Part shown: positions 6,573 to 14,592 of the stretch, one piece after another | How the letters are laid out: the number at the start of each line of letters is the position of its first letter | Numbering within the stretch: the first letter of the stretch is position 1 | From: CBIFWW01 sp966186435 | GTDB lineage: Bacteria; Pseudomonadota; Gammaproteobacteria; Enterobacterales; Enterobacteriaceae | DNA length: 16,663 nucleotides | NCBI GenBank assembly: GCA_966186435.1 | Contig: CBIFWW010000072.1 | Location: 1 to 16,663 of the forward strand | Reading direction: 5' to 3' | Translations under genes and position numbers: made by a program | The notes under the pieces: generated by a model | Database searches by the model: none | Seen by the model: the letters and a program-made list of their open reading frames with translations, nothing else | What the model was told of the DNA's origin: nothing

Positions 6573-6641
6573 AATGACTCTTTAATATTTGCCTGGGCGC
6601 AGAATATCAAAAGCACCCGTCCTGCGATAGACGATACACCC

Positions 6642-6647
6642 ATTATG
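6642..6647 (-). promoter_or_regulatory. Candidate -10 element of rfaH
   Basis: On the minus strand 6647-6642 reads CATAAT, a 5/6 match to the sigma70 -10, about 70 nt upstream of the rfaH start. No good -35 lies at 16-18 bp (best about 3/6), so the call is tentative. The rest of the 173-nt rfaH-ubiD gap holds the ubiD -10 and no small gene I could recognise. Confidence 0.3.
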
Positions 6648-6708
6648 ATTTGTAGCCATATCTTCACCATTATTTAACAAAATTACAGCATGGTCAGCCT
6701 TAACGCCG

Positions 6709-6714
6709 TATAAT
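6709..6714 (+). promoter_or_regulatory. Candidate -10 element of ubiD
   Basis: A perfect TATAAT lies 31 nt upstream of the ubiD ATG, near the end of the 173-nt divergent gap between rfaH and ubiD. No strong -35 is seen at 17 bp; TTACAG at 6683-6688 is the nearest partial match but the spacer would be 20 bp. A short 5' leader is implied. Confidence 0.55.
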
Positions 6715-6745
6715 GGCCCCTTAATTCGGATGTGACGAAAACTGC

Positions 6746-8230
6746 ATGAAATACCAGGATCTCCGCGACTTTATCAGGCTCCTTGAAGAACAAGGTGAGT
6801 TAAAACGCATCACACTGCCCGTTGACCCTTACCTGGAAATGACCGAAATCGCCGATCGCACTTTGCGAGCCGGTGGCCCGGCGCTGCTCTTTGAAAACCC
6901 AACCGGTTACCAAATGCCCGTGCTGTGCAATTTATTCGGTACTCCCAAACGCGTGGCGATGGGGATGGGCCAAGATGATGTTAGCTCCCTGCGTGAAGTG
7001 GGCAAACTACTGGCCTTCCTGAAAGAGCCGGAGCCACCGAAAGGCTTCCGCGACCTGTTCGATAAATTGCCGCAATTTAAGCAAGTCCTGAATATGCCAA
7101 CTAAGCGGCTGCGCGGGGCACCCTGCCAGCAGGTGGTGACCACCGGGGATGATGTGGATTTGAGCCGCATCCCGATAATGCAGTGCTGGCCGGAAGACGC
7201 CGCGCCGCTTATCACCTGGGGGCTGACCGTTACCCGTGGGCCACATAAAGAGCGCCAGAATTTGGGGATCTATCGCCAGCAGCTGATTGGCAAAAACAAA
7301 CTGATTATGCGTTGGCTCTCCCATCGCGGCGGCGCCCTGGATTACCAGGAGTGGTGCCAGCAACATCCGGGCGAGCGCTTCCCGGTCTCCGTCGCCTTAG
7401 GGGCTGACCCGGCCACCATCCTTGGTGCCGTGACGCCGGTGCCGGATACCTTATCTGAGTATGCCTTTGCCGGGTTGCTCCGTGGTACCAAGACGGAAGT
7501 AGTGAAGTGCCTGTCCAACGATCTTGAAGTCCCCGCCAGTGCTGAAATTGTGCTGGAAGGCTACATCGAACAGGGGGAGATGGCCCCGGAAGGCCCTTAC
7601 GGCGATCACACCGGTTACTACAACGAAGTAGATAGCTTCCCGGTATTCACCGTCACCCATATTTCCCGCCGGGAAGATGCGATTTACCATTCGACCTACA
7701 CCGGCCGCCCGCCTGATGAGCCAGCGGTATTGGGTGTGGCTCTGAATGAGGTGTTTGTGCCGATCCTGCAAAAGCAGTTCCCGGAGATTGTTGATTTCTA
7801 TCTGCCGCCCGAAGGCTGTTCTTATCGCCTGGCGGTGGTAACTATCAAAAAACAATACGCGGGCCATGCTAAGCGGGTGATGATGGGCGTCTGGTCGTTC
7901 TTACGCCAGTTTATGTATACCAAGTTTGTGATTGTCTGCGATGACGATGTAAACGCTCGGGACTGGAATGACGTCATTTGGGCCATTACCACCCGGATGG
8001 ATCCGGCACGCGATACAGTACTGGTGGAAAATACGCCAATAGATTACCTTGATTTTGCTTCGCCGGTTTCAGGCCTCGGCTCCAAAATGGGGCTGGACGC
8101 CACTAACAAGTGGCCGGGTGAAACCGATCGAGAGTGGGGGAGACCCATCAAAAAGGACCCGCAGGTCACTGCACGTATCGACGCCATATGGGATGAACTG
8201 GCGATATTTGAACCGGGCGCGCGCAATTAG
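6746..8230 (+). CDS. ubiD: 4-hydroxy-3-polyprenylbenzoate decarboxylase UbiD
   Basis: Decarboxylase of the ubiquinone pathway that converts 3-octaprenyl-4-hydroxybenzoate to 2-octaprenylphenol using prenylated FMN, which is made by UbiX (not in this window), plus Mn2+ and K+. It has 494 residues against 497 in E. coli because the start is at Met-Lys-Tyr, the internal Met of the E. coli start. Family residues are visible: N172 and R177 in NLGIYRQQ (cofactor and metal binding), the EGPYGD motif with E282 and D287 (the D is the proposed proton donor, E. coli D290), and the long conserved GLGSKMGLDATNKWPGE near the C-terminus. The ribosome binding site is weak. It is followed after 38 nt by fre, with which it probably forms a two-gene operon. 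Confidence 0.98.
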   Translation: MKYQDLRDFIRLLEEQGELKRITLPVDPYLEMTEIADRTLRAGGPALLFENPTGYQMPVLCNLFGTPKRVAMGMGQDDVSSLREVGKLLAFLKEPEPPKGFRDLFDKLPQFKQVLNMPTKRLRGAPCQQVVTTGDDVDLSRIPIMQCWPEDAAPLITWGLTVTRGPHKERQNLGIYRQQLIGKNKLIMRWLSHRGGALDYQEWCQQHPGERFPVSVALGADPATILGAVTPVPDTLSEYAFAGLLRGTKTEVVKCLSNDLEVPASAEIVLEGYIEQGEMAPEGPYGDHTGYYNEVDSFPVFTVTHISRREDAIYHSTYTGRPPDEPAVLGVALNEVFVPILQKQFPEIVDFYLPPEGCSYRLAVVTIKKQYAGHAKRVMMGVWSFLRQFMYTKFVIVCDDDVNARDWNDVIWAITTRMDPARDTVLVENTPIDYLDFASPVSGLGSKMGLDATNKWPGETDREWGRPIKKDPQVTARIDAIWDELAIFEPGARN

Positions 8231-8268
8231 CGTTGCCCTTTGCCTACTTGACCCGACAGAGGGGATGC

Positions 8269-8970
8269 ATGACAACCTTAAGCTGTAAAGTTACCTCAGT
8301 AGAGGCTATCACCGATACGGTATACCGCGTGCATTTGCTCCCGGCCGATGCGTTTTCATTTCGTGCCGGGCAGTATCTGATGGTAGTCATGGATGAGCGC
8401 GATAAGCGTCCGTTCTCTATGGCCTCTACCCCGAGCCAGCAAGAATATATCGAATTACACATTGGCGCGTCCGAGCTGAATTTATACGCCATGGCCGTAA
8501 TGGATAGAATTTTGCAACAGCAAGAGATTGTGGTGGATATCCCTCATGGGGAAGCCTGGCTGCGTGAAGAAGAAGATCGCCCTTTGGTGCTGATTGCCGG
8601 GGGGACTGGCTTCTCCTACGTGCGTTCGATTTTACTTACGGCCCTGGAGCGTAACCCTAATCGTGATATCGCGATTTACTGGGGTGGCCGTGAAGAGCAG
8701 CACCTGTATGACCTGTCTGAACTCGAGGCGCTCTCAGTGAAGCACCCAGGATTGCGGGTTGAAGCTGTGGTTGAGCAGCCTGCTGAGGGCTGGCGTGGCC
8801 GTTCGGGCACCGTGCTAACGGCAGTATTGCAGGATTATGGCTCTCTGGCTGAGCACGATATTTATATAGCTGGCCGTTTTGAAATGGCCAAGATTGCCCG
8901 CGAACTGTTCACCAGTGAGCGTGGCGCTCTGGAAGAGCGTATGTTTGGTGATGCCTTCGCCTTCATCTAA
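8269..8970 (+). CDS. fre: NAD(P)H-flavin reductase Fre
   Basis: Soluble enzyme of the ferredoxin-NADP reductase superfamily that reduces free FMN, FAD or riboflavin with NAD(P)H; the reduced flavin then serves other systems such as iron mobilisation and ribonucleotide reductase activation. The ATG at 8269, preceded by GAGGGG, gives 233 residues, the same as E. coli Fre, with start Met-Thr-Thr-Leu-Ser-Cys-Lys-Val. An in-frame upstream ATG at 8233 would add 12 residues but has no ribosome binding site and no family support. Visible motifs: the flavin-binding RPFSMAS (47-53), the pyridine nucleotide GGTGFS (111-116), YWGGREEQHLYD, and the C-terminal FGDAFAFI. It is downstream of ubiD and ends before a pair of opposed terminators facing fadA. 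Confidence 0.97.
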   Translation: MTTLSCKVTSVEAITDTVYRVHLLPADAFSFRAGQYLMVVMDERDKRPFSMASTPSQQEYIELHIGASELNLYAMAVMDRILQQQEIVVDIPHGEAWLREEEDRPLVLIAGGTGFSYVRSILLTALERNPNRDIAIYWGGREEQHLYDLSELEALSVKHPGLRVEAVVEQPAEGWRGRSGTVLTAVLQDYGSLAEHDIYIAGRFEMAKIARELFTSERGALEERMFGDAFAFI

Positions 8971-8975
8971 TTCGG

Positions 8976-9004
8976 CAATAAAAAACCCGCCCCTGACAGG
9001 CGGG
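8976..9004 (-). terminator. Intrinsic terminator of fadBA (minus strand)
   Basis: CCCGCC (8986-8991) and GGCGGG (8999-9004) form a 6-bp GC stem with a 7-nt loop. Read on the minus strand it is followed by TTTTTTATTG (8985-8976), so it terminates leftward transcription from fadBA. Read rightward the stem is followed by AACGTT, so it is not efficient for fre. Confidence 0.82.
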
Positions 9005-9022
9005 AACGTTACATCAAAAGAG

Positions 9023-9050
9023 AGCCAGGCTATTTACGCCGGGCTTTTTA
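9023..9050 (+). terminator. Intrinsic terminator of ubiD-fre (plus strand)
   Basis: AGCCAGGC (9023-9030) pairs with GCCGGGCT (9038-9045) with one A-G mismatch, leaving a 7-nt loop, and is followed by TTTTATT on the plus strand. It therefore ends rightward transcription from ubiD-fre. It lies between the fadA stop and the leftward terminator, so the two hairpins face past each other. Confidence 0.78.
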
Positions 9051-9059
9051 TTGCAAGCG

Positions 9060-10223
9060 TTACACGCGTTCGATAACCGTGGCGATACCCTGGCCCAGCC
9101 CGATACACATGGTAGCCAAACCAAACTGTACGTCTTTGGCTTCCATCAGGTTCAGCAGGGTAGTGGTGATACGCGCCCCGGAGCAACCCAACGGGTGGCC
9201 AAGCGCAATGGCCCCGCCATTCAAGTTAATTTTGTCGTCGATCTGTTCCATCAACCCGAGATCTTTTATGCACGGCAGGATCTGGGCCGCAAATGCTTCA
9301 TTCATTTCGAACAGGCCGATATCACTGGTGCTCAGACCGGCCTTTTTCAGTGCCAACTTTGAGGCTGGAACCGGGCCGTAACCCATAATAGAAGGGTCGC
9401 AGCCGACCACCGCCATGGAACGGATTTCAGCCCGGGGCTTAAGGCCCAGCGCCTTCGCCTGGCTGGCGCTCATCACCAGCATAGCGGCGGCACCGTCCGA
9501 TAACGCCGAGGAGGTGCCTGCGGTCACTGTCCCGCTAACCGGATCAAAGGCCGGGCGCAGGGCGGCCAGGCTTTCAACCGTGGTTTCCGGGCGGATCACT
9601 TCGTCATAGTCAAAACTCTTCAATACCCCGTCAGCATCGTGACCGCCGGTGGGGATGATTTCATTCTTAAAGCGCCCGGCCTGAGTGGCTGCCCAGGCAC
9701 GCTGGTGTGAACGGGCGGCAAAGGCATCCTGCATTTCACGGCTTATCCCGTGCATTCGGGACAGCATTTCTGCGGTCAGCCCCATCATACCTGCGGCTTT
9801 TGCCACGCTACGGCTCAGACCAGGGTGGAAGTCCACCCCGTGGCTCATCGGTACATGGCCCATATGCTCCACGCCACCCACCATGCAGATTTGGGCATCG
9901 CCGGTCATGATCATGCGGGCGGCGTCATGCAGTGCTTGCATAGAAGAACCGCACAGTCTATTCACGGTGGTTGCCGGTACAGAATGGGGGATCTCGGCCA
10001 GCAAGGCGGCGTTACGGGCAATGTTAAAGCCCTGCTCCAGGGTTTGTTGCACGCAACCCCAATAGATGTCATCCAGCGCGGTCTGTTCTACCGCCGGGTT
10101 ACGGGCCAGCAGGGCACGCATCAGGTGAGCAGACAAATCCTCCGCACGAACCTGGCGATAGGCGCCCCCTTTAGAGCGGCCCATCGGGGTGCGGATTGCA
10201 TCAACGATCACTACCTTTTCCAT
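9060..10223 (-). CDS. fadA: 3-ketoacyl-CoA thiolase FadA
   Basis: Beta subunit of the aerobic fatty-acid oxidation complex; cleaves 3-ketoacyl-CoA with CoA to give acetyl-CoA and a shortened acyl-CoA, acting in the cytoplasm with FadB. The ATG at 10223 gives 387 residues, equal to E. coli FadA, and lies 5 nt after GAGGAG; a GTG two codons upstream (10229) overlaps the ribosome binding site region and is rejected. Catalytic residues are all present: the nucleophile C91 in NRLCGSSMQ, H343 in GGAIALGHPLG and C373 in MCIGLGQG. The gene starts 9 nt after the fadB stop, so both are cotranscribed and probably translated in balanced amounts. A minus-strand terminator follows at 8976-9004. Confidence 0.98.
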   Translation of the reverse strand: MEKVVIVDAIRTPMGRSKGGAYRQVRAEDLSAHLMRALLARNPAVEQTALDDIYWGCVQQTLEQGFNIARNAALLAEIPHSVPATTVNRLCGSSMQALHDAARMIMTGDAQICMVGGVEHMGHVPMSHGVDFHPGLSRSVAKAAGMMGLTAEMLSRMHGISREMQDAFAARSHQRAWAATQAGRFKNEIIPTGGHDADGVLKSFDYDEVIRPETTVESLAALRPAFDPVSGTVTAGTSSALSDGAAAMLVMSASQAKALGLKPRAEIRSMAVVGCDPSIMGYGPVPASKLALKKAGLSTSDIGLFEMNEAFAAQILPCIKDLGLMEQIDDKINLNGGAIALGHPLGCSGARITTTLLNLMEAKDVQFGLATMCIGLGQGIATVIERV

Positions 10224-10232
10224 ATTCACTCC

Positions 10233-12422
10233 TCAGGCCCGTTTCTGTTCAGCTACCGGTTGGGCAGGCTCCACGGGGGGATAATAGGCTTCGTTCTGGC
10301 GGGCTTTCTGTTGCAGGCCAGCGGGAACGGCATACAGTGCGCCAAGTGGCTGATAGCTTTGGGCCATGTCCACATAGCGGGCGCTGCCTAAGGTATCGAG
10401 CCAACGGAAGGCACCGCCGTGGAACGGAGGGAAGCCCAGGCCATACACCAGCGCCATATCCGCTTCAGCCGGGGAGGCAATAATGCCTTCCTCCAGGCAC
10501 AGCACCACTTCATTGACCATCGGGATCATCATGCGGGCGATGATCTCTTCGTCGCTGAATTCGCGCTTTGGTTTGCTTACTTCAGCCAGCAGGGCATCAG
10601 TGGTTTCATCCTGCTCTTTACGCGGCTTGCCTTTACTGTCCTGGGTATAGCGATAGAAGCCTTGGCCGGTCTTCTGACCAAAGCGCCCGGCGTCAAACAT
10701 GGCATCGATGGCATCGCGGTAATCTTTCTGCATCCGCGCCGGGAAGCCAGCGGCCATGACCGCCTGCGCATGGTGGGCGGTATCAATCCCGACCACATCC
10801 AGCAGATAAGCCGGGCCCATTGGCCAGCCGAATTTCTTCTCCATCACTTTATCGATCTGGCGGAAGTCGGCCCCGTCGCGCAGCAACTGGCTAAAGCCGG
10901 CAAAGTAGGGGAACAGTACCCGGTTCACAAAGAAGCCCGGGCAATCGTTCACCACGATCGGGGTTTTGCCCATCTTACTGGCCCAGGAAACCACTTTGGC
11001 GATGGTGGCATCGGTGGTTTTCTCGCCGCGGATCACCTCAACCAGCGGCATACGGTGTACCGGGTTAAAGAAGTGCATCCCGCAGAAATCTTCCGGGCGT
11101 TTCAGGGCGCTGGCCAGTTCGCTGATAGGGATAGTGGAGGTATTGGATGCCAGCACGGTGCCCGGGCGGACTTTGTCTTCTGTCTCTGCCAGCACGGCTT
11201 TTTTGATCTTCGGGTTTTCAACCACAGCTTCAACTACCACATCTACCCGATCAAACCCGGCATAATCCAGGGTTGGTTGGATGGTGCCGATAACACCCGC
11301 CAGCTTCAGGCCATCAATCTTGCCGCGCTCCAACTGTTTATTTAGCAGCTTGGCGGCTTCGCTCATCCCCAAGGTCAGGGACTTGTCGTTGATGTCCTTC
11401 ATGATCACCGGCACGCCTTTCCAGGCTGACTGGTAAGCAATGCCGCCACCCATGATACCGGCACCGAGCACGGCGGCCTGTTTTGGCGTTTCGGTATCTT
11501 TGGTCAGCTTCTTGGCTTTGGCTTTGACGAACTGATCATTGAGGAAAATCCCCACCAGGGCGCGGGCTTCATTGGTATGCGCCAATGGCACAAAGCTTTG
11601 GTTCTCCAGGGCGAGGGCCTTTTCGCGGCCAAAGCCTGCGGCGGCTTCAATGGTCTTCACCGCCGTCATTGGGGCCGGATAATGTTTGCCGGCGGTCTGG
11701 GCCACCATGCCTTTGGCGATAGTGAAGCTCATGGTTGCTTCAATCTTGCTGAGCTTTAATGGCTCAAGCTTAGGGGCGCGCTTGGCTTTCCAATCCAGTT
11801 TACCGGCCACGGCATCATGCAGTAGGCGCAGTGAACCTTCACGCAGCTTGTCTGCGGCAACCACGCCATCCACCAGACCTATCTTCAGGGCTTGCTCGGC
11901 ACCGACATCTTTCCCGGCAGCAATAATTTCCAGGGCGCTATCGGCACCCAGCAGGCGCGGCATACGCACCGAGCCACCGAAACCAGGCATGATGCCGAGC
12001 TTCACTTCCGGCAAACCAATGCGCAGATCCGGGGAGGCCAAGCGGTAATCGGTCGCCAGCACGCATTCGCAGCCGCCGCCAAGGGCATAGCCGTTCACCG
12101 CTGCCACAGTAGGGACCGGTAAATCTTCCAAGCGATTAAACACACTGTTGGCAAAGTGCAGCCATTCGGAAAGTTGCTCCTGCGGTACCAGGAACAAGGA
12201 CAGGAATTCGGTAATGTCCGCACCAACGATAAACGCCGGTTTACGGGAGCTGAGCAGCAGGCCCTTGAGGCCGCTTTGCTTCTCTAACACATCCAGCGCC
12301 TGGTTAAGGCTGGCTACGGTGGCTGTGTCGAGCTTGTTCACTGAGCCGGGGGCATCAAAAATCAATTCTGCAATGCCATCTTCCAGCCAGTCTAGATGTA
12401 CGGTGTCGCCTTGGTAGAGCAT
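10233..12422 (-). CDS. fadB: Multifunctional fatty acid oxidation complex alpha subunit FadB
   Basis: Carries enoyl-CoA hydratase, 3-hydroxyacyl-CoA dehydrogenase and auxiliary isomerase/epimerase activities of beta-oxidation; pairs with FadA as an alpha2beta2 complex. The 729-residue length equals E. coli FadB. The N-terminal crotonase domain (about 1-190) has the catalytic glutamates E119 (GGGCECVLATDYRL) and E139 (GLPEVKLG). The dehydrogenase domain begins at about 310, with the NAD-binding GAGIMGGG (320-327) and the catalytic H450 in GMHFFNPVHRMPLVE, followed by the C-terminal helical domain containing PGFFVNRVLFPYF. The start ATG is preceded by CAGGAG with a 6-nt spacer. It is the first gene of fadBA, and a perfect FadR operator lies about 27 nt upstream. 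The long open frame on the opposite strand is a shadow. Confidence 0.99.
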   Translation of the reverse strand: MLYQGDTVHLDWLEDGIAELIFDAPGSVNKLDTATVASLNQALDVLEKQSGLKGLLLSSRKPAFIVGADITEFLSLFLVPQEQLSEWLHFANSVFNRLEDLPVPTVAAVNGYALGGGCECVLATDYRLASPDLRIGLPEVKLGIMPGFGGSVRMPRLLGADSALEIIAAGKDVGAEQALKIGLVDGVVAADKLREGSLRLLHDAVAGKLDWKAKRAPKLEPLKLSKIEATMSFTIAKGMVAQTAGKHYPAPMTAVKTIEAAAGFGREKALALENQSFVPLAHTNEARALVGIFLNDQFVKAKAKKLTKDTETPKQAAVLGAGIMGGGIAYQSAWKGVPVIMKDINDKSLTLGMSEAAKLLNKQLERGKIDGLKLAGVIGTIQPTLDYAGFDRVDVVVEAVVENPKIKKAVLAETEDKVRPGTVLASNTSTIPISELASALKRPEDFCGMHFFNPVHRMPLVEVIRGEKTTDATIAKVVSWASKMGKTPIVVNDCPGFFVNRVLFPYFAGFSQLLRDGADFRQIDKVMEKKFGWPMGPAYLLDVVGIDTAHHAQAVMAAGFPARMQKDYRDAIDAMFDAGRFGQKTGQGFYRYTQDSKGKPRKEQDETTDALLAEVSKPKREFSDEEIIARMMIPMVNEVVLCLEEGIIASPAEADMALVYGLGFPPFHGGAFRWLDTLGSARYVDMAQSYQPLGALYAVPAGLQQKARQNEAYYPPVEPAQPVAEQKRA

Positions 12423-12448
12423 GGTGGTCTCCTGAATCCAGCAATGGG

Positions 12449-12465
12449 ATCTGGTCGTACCAGAT
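12449..12465. promoter_or_regulatory. FadR operator of fadBA
   Basis: ATCTGGTCGTACCAGAT is a 17-bp site with perfect 7-bp arms (ATCTGGT/ACCAGAT), matching the FadR consensus CTGGTCNGACCAG-type core. Read in the fadB direction it is ATCTGGTACGACCAGAT, which is as I recall the E. coli fadBA operator. Located just upstream of the fadB ribosome binding site, where bound FadR would block initiation; long-chain acyl-CoA releases FadR and derepresses the operon. Confidence 0.88.
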
Positions 12466-12479
12466 GAGACGGAGTGTGG

Positions 12480-12495
12480 ATTTTATGTTAATAAA
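12480..12495 (-). promoter_or_regulatory. Candidate fadB -10 with overlapping ArcA-like box
   Basis: On the minus strand TAAAAT (12485-12480) is a 5/6 match to a -10 and would place the start of transcription a few nt before the FadR operator, as in E. coli. No good -35 is seen at the standard distance. On the plus strand TGTTAATAAA (12486-12495) is a 9/10 match to the published ArcA core (A/T)GTTAATTA(A/T), directly next to this -10. ArcA repression of fad genes in low oxygen is known in E. coli; the site here is inferred. Confidence 0.4.
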
Positions 12496-12567
12496 ATGCA
12501 AATTACTCTTTAATTTTTTGCAGGGGGGATCACGGAAGGGGGAAATGGACCGGCCATTAAGCGGCTG

Positions 12568-12576
12568 TGCTAAGAT
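12568..12576 (+). promoter_or_regulatory. Predicted extended -10 promoter of pepQ
   Basis: TGC-TAAGAT is a TGn extended -10 with a 5/6 hexamer, 33 nt upstream of the pepQ start. The -35 region at 12548-12553 is poor, as tolerated for extended -10 promoters. It is divergent from the fadBA promoter, about 105 nt from the FadR operator, in a 187-nt gap with no other recognisable gene. Confidence 0.5.
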
Positions 12577-12609
12577 GCTGGCGTTAAAAGCCAACCACAA
12601 GGGTAAATG

Positions 12610-13941
12610 ATGGAGTCTCTTGCCGCACAATATAAAGAACACCTGGCAACATTACAGGAGCGCACTCGCAACGTACTTGCACGCTCTAACCTGGATGCAT
12701 TGCTGATTCACTCCGGCGAATTAATAAACGTATTTCTTGACGATCACCCGTACCCATTCAAAGTAAACCCGCAGTTCAAAGCGTGGGTACCGGTCACCCA
12801 GGTGCCTAACTGCTGGCTGCTGGTGGATGGTGTCAACAAGCCTAAGCTTTGGTTCTACCTGCCAGTAGATTACTGGCATAACGTCGAGCCATTACCGGAT
12901 GCTTACTGGACTCAGGACATTGACCTTGTCGCACTGCCGAAAGCCGATGGCATTGGCAGCCAGCTTCCGGCCAACCGTGGCAACATCGGCTATATTGGCC
13001 CGGTGCCGGAGCGCGCCCTTCAGGTGGGTATCAGCGCAGACAAGATCAACCCGAAAGGGGTGATTGATTACCTGCACTACTATCGTGCTTACAAAACGCC
13101 TTATGAGCTGTCTTGCATGCGTGAAGCGCAGAAGATGGCCGTTGAAGGCCACCGTGCGGCGGAAGAAGCCTTCCTGTCTGGCATGAGTGAGTTCGACATC
13201 AACCAGGCTTACCTCACCGCCACCGGCCACCGCGACACTGACGTGCCTTATAGCAATATTGTGGCGTTGAATGAGCACGCTTCAGTGCTGCATTACACCA
13301 AGCTTGATCACCGCGCGCCTGCGGAAGTGCGTAGCTTCCTGCTGGACGCCGGGGCTGAATATAACGGCTATGCCGCCGATCTGACCCGCACCTGGACTAC
13401 TCAACCAGATAGCGACTTCGCCCAACTGATCAAAGACGTTAATGAAGAGCAGCAGGCGCTGATCGCCACTATGCAGGCCGGGGTGCGCTACTCCGACTAC
13501 CACCTGCAATTCCATCAACGTCTGGCTAAAATCCTGCACCGCCATCAAATCATCACCGGCATGAGCGAAGAAGCCATGGTGGAGAATGATCTGACGGGGC
13601 CATTTATGCCTCATGGTATCGGCCACCCGCTGGGCTTGCAGGTTCACGATGTTGCCGGGTTTATGCAGGACGATACCGGCACCCATCTGGCCGCGCCGTC
13701 TCAATACCCATACCTGCGCTGCACCCGTATGCTAGAGCCAGGCATGGTGTTAACCATCGAACCAGGCCTGTACTTTATTGAATCCCTGCTTGCGCCATGG
13801 CGTGACGGGCAGTTCAGTAAACATTTCGATTGGCAGAAAATCGAGGCTCTGAAGCCATTCGGCGGTATTCGTATTGAAGATAACGTGGTCATCCATGCTA
13901 ACAGCGTAGAGAACATGACCCGCGATCTGAAACTGGCGTAA
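12610..13941 (+). CDS. pepQ: Xaa-Pro dipeptidase PepQ (prolidase)
   Basis: Cytosolic dinuclear metallopeptidase of family M24 that cleaves dipeptides with C-terminal proline; the bacterial enzyme can also hydrolyse some organophosphate esters. The ATG at 12610 gives 443 residues, equal to E. coli PepQ, starting Met-Glu-Ser-Leu. An ATG directly before it (12607) adds one Met; AGGG spacing of 6 nt favours 12610. The pita-bread metal ligands are all present at the E. coli numbering: D246, D257, H339 (PHGIGHPLG), E384 (TIEPGLYF) and E423 (GGIRIEDNVV). The stop TAA overlaps the yigZ ATG by one base (TAATG), indicating coupled translation. Confidence 0.98.
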   Translation: MESLAAQYKEHLATLQERTRNVLARSNLDALLIHSGELINVFLDDHPYPFKVNPQFKAWVPVTQVPNCWLLVDGVNKPKLWFYLPVDYWHNVEPLPDAYWTQDIDLVALPKADGIGSQLPANRGNIGYIGPVPERALQVGISADKINPKGVIDYLHYYRAYKTPYELSCMREAQKMAVEGHRAAEEAFLSGMSEFDINQAYLTATGHRDTDVPYSNIVALNEHASVLHYTKLDHRAPAEVRSFLLDAGAEYNGYAADLTRTWTTQPDSDFAQLIKDVNEEQQALIATMQAGVRYSDYHLQFHQRLAKILHRHQIITGMSEEAMVENDLTGPFMPHGIGHPLGLQVHDVAGFMQDDTGTHLAAPSQYPYLRCTRMLEPGMVLTIEPGLYFIESLLAPWRDGQFSKHFDWQKIEALKPFGGIRIEDNVVIHANSVENMTRDLKLA

Positions 13942-14555
13942 TGGAAAGTTGGCTGATCCCGGCGGCACCGGTGGTGTCGTCCCATGAAGTGAAGAAGAGC
14001 CGCTTCATCACCCTGTTGGCACACACTGATGGGGTGGAAGCCGCGAAGGTTTTTGTAGAGCTTGTACGGCGGGATCACCCGGAGGCCCGGCATCATTGCT
14101 GGGCCTGGGTGGCCGGGGCGCCGGATGATTCCCAGCAACTAGGGTTCTCCGATGATGGCGAGCCGGCAGGTACTGCCGGCAAACCGATGCTGGCGCAGCT
14201 CATGGGCAGCGGCATCGGGGAAATTACTGCGATCGTTGTGCGTTACTACGGTGGCGTTAAGCTGGGCACTGGCGGCCTAGTGAAGGCTTACAGTGGTGGC
14301 GTTCAGCAAGCACTGGCTCAGGTGGAAACCCTGCGCAAAGTGCCGCTGAATGAATATACTTTGCAGTGCGAATATGCCCATCTGGCAGCAATAGAATTAA
14401 TGCTGGAGCAGGTGGGGGGACATATTGTTGAAAGTGACTTTCAAGTCACAATCCGGCTAAGGGTTGCGCTACCACAGGTCTGCCTGGCCGATTTTACCCA
14501 GAAACTGGCGGATATCAGCCGCGGTACATTGCAATTAGTGCCGATTGAAGAATAA
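13941..14555 (+). CDS. yigZ: IMPACT family protein YigZ
   Basis: Member of the YigZ/IMPACT family. The family fold has an N-terminal ribosomal-S5-like domain and a C-terminal ferredoxin-like domain resembling that of EF-G; the biochemical role is not settled, with proposals linked to translation or nucleic-acid binding. The 204-residue length equals E. coli YigZ. Signature segments: KKSRFITLLAHTDG (18-31), DDGEPAGTAGKPML (71-84) and RYYGGVKLGTGGLVKAYSGG (101-120). The C-terminal domain covers about 138-200 and is less conserved. The start is fixed by overlap with the pepQ stop. No further function can be read from context beyond likely cotranscription with pepQ and trkH. Confidence 0.95.
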   Translation: MESWLIPAAPVVSSHEVKKSRFITLLAHTDGVEAAKVFVELVRRDHPEARHHCWAWVAGAPDDSQQLGFSDDGEPAGTAGKPMLAQLMGSGIGEITAIVVRYYGGVKLGTGGLVKAYSGGVQQALAQVETLRKVPLNEYTLQCEYAHLAAIELMLEQVGGHIVESDFQVTIRLRVALPQVCLADFTQKLADISRGTLQLVPIEE

Positions 14556-14592
14556 TCCCCCCTGGTTTTAGTAATCAAAGGAAGCGGCTGAA

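Noticed and set aside
9750..10391. 213-codon open frame on the plus strand across the fadA-fadB junction
   Set aside because: Antisense to catalytic regions of FadA and to the end of FadB; composition and lack of a start signal mark it as a shadow frame.
10419..11345. 308-codon open frame on the plus strand inside fadB
   Set aside because: It lies fully antisense to a clearly conserved 729-residue FadB, has no ribosome binding site or recognisable domain, and its His/Gly-rich composition is typical of a frame opposite a GC-biased gene.
12520..12545. Possible CRP site near the ATCAC at 12529-12533
   Set aside because: Only one half resembles the TGTGA-N6-TCACA palindrome; the other half (TTGCAG) is a poor match.
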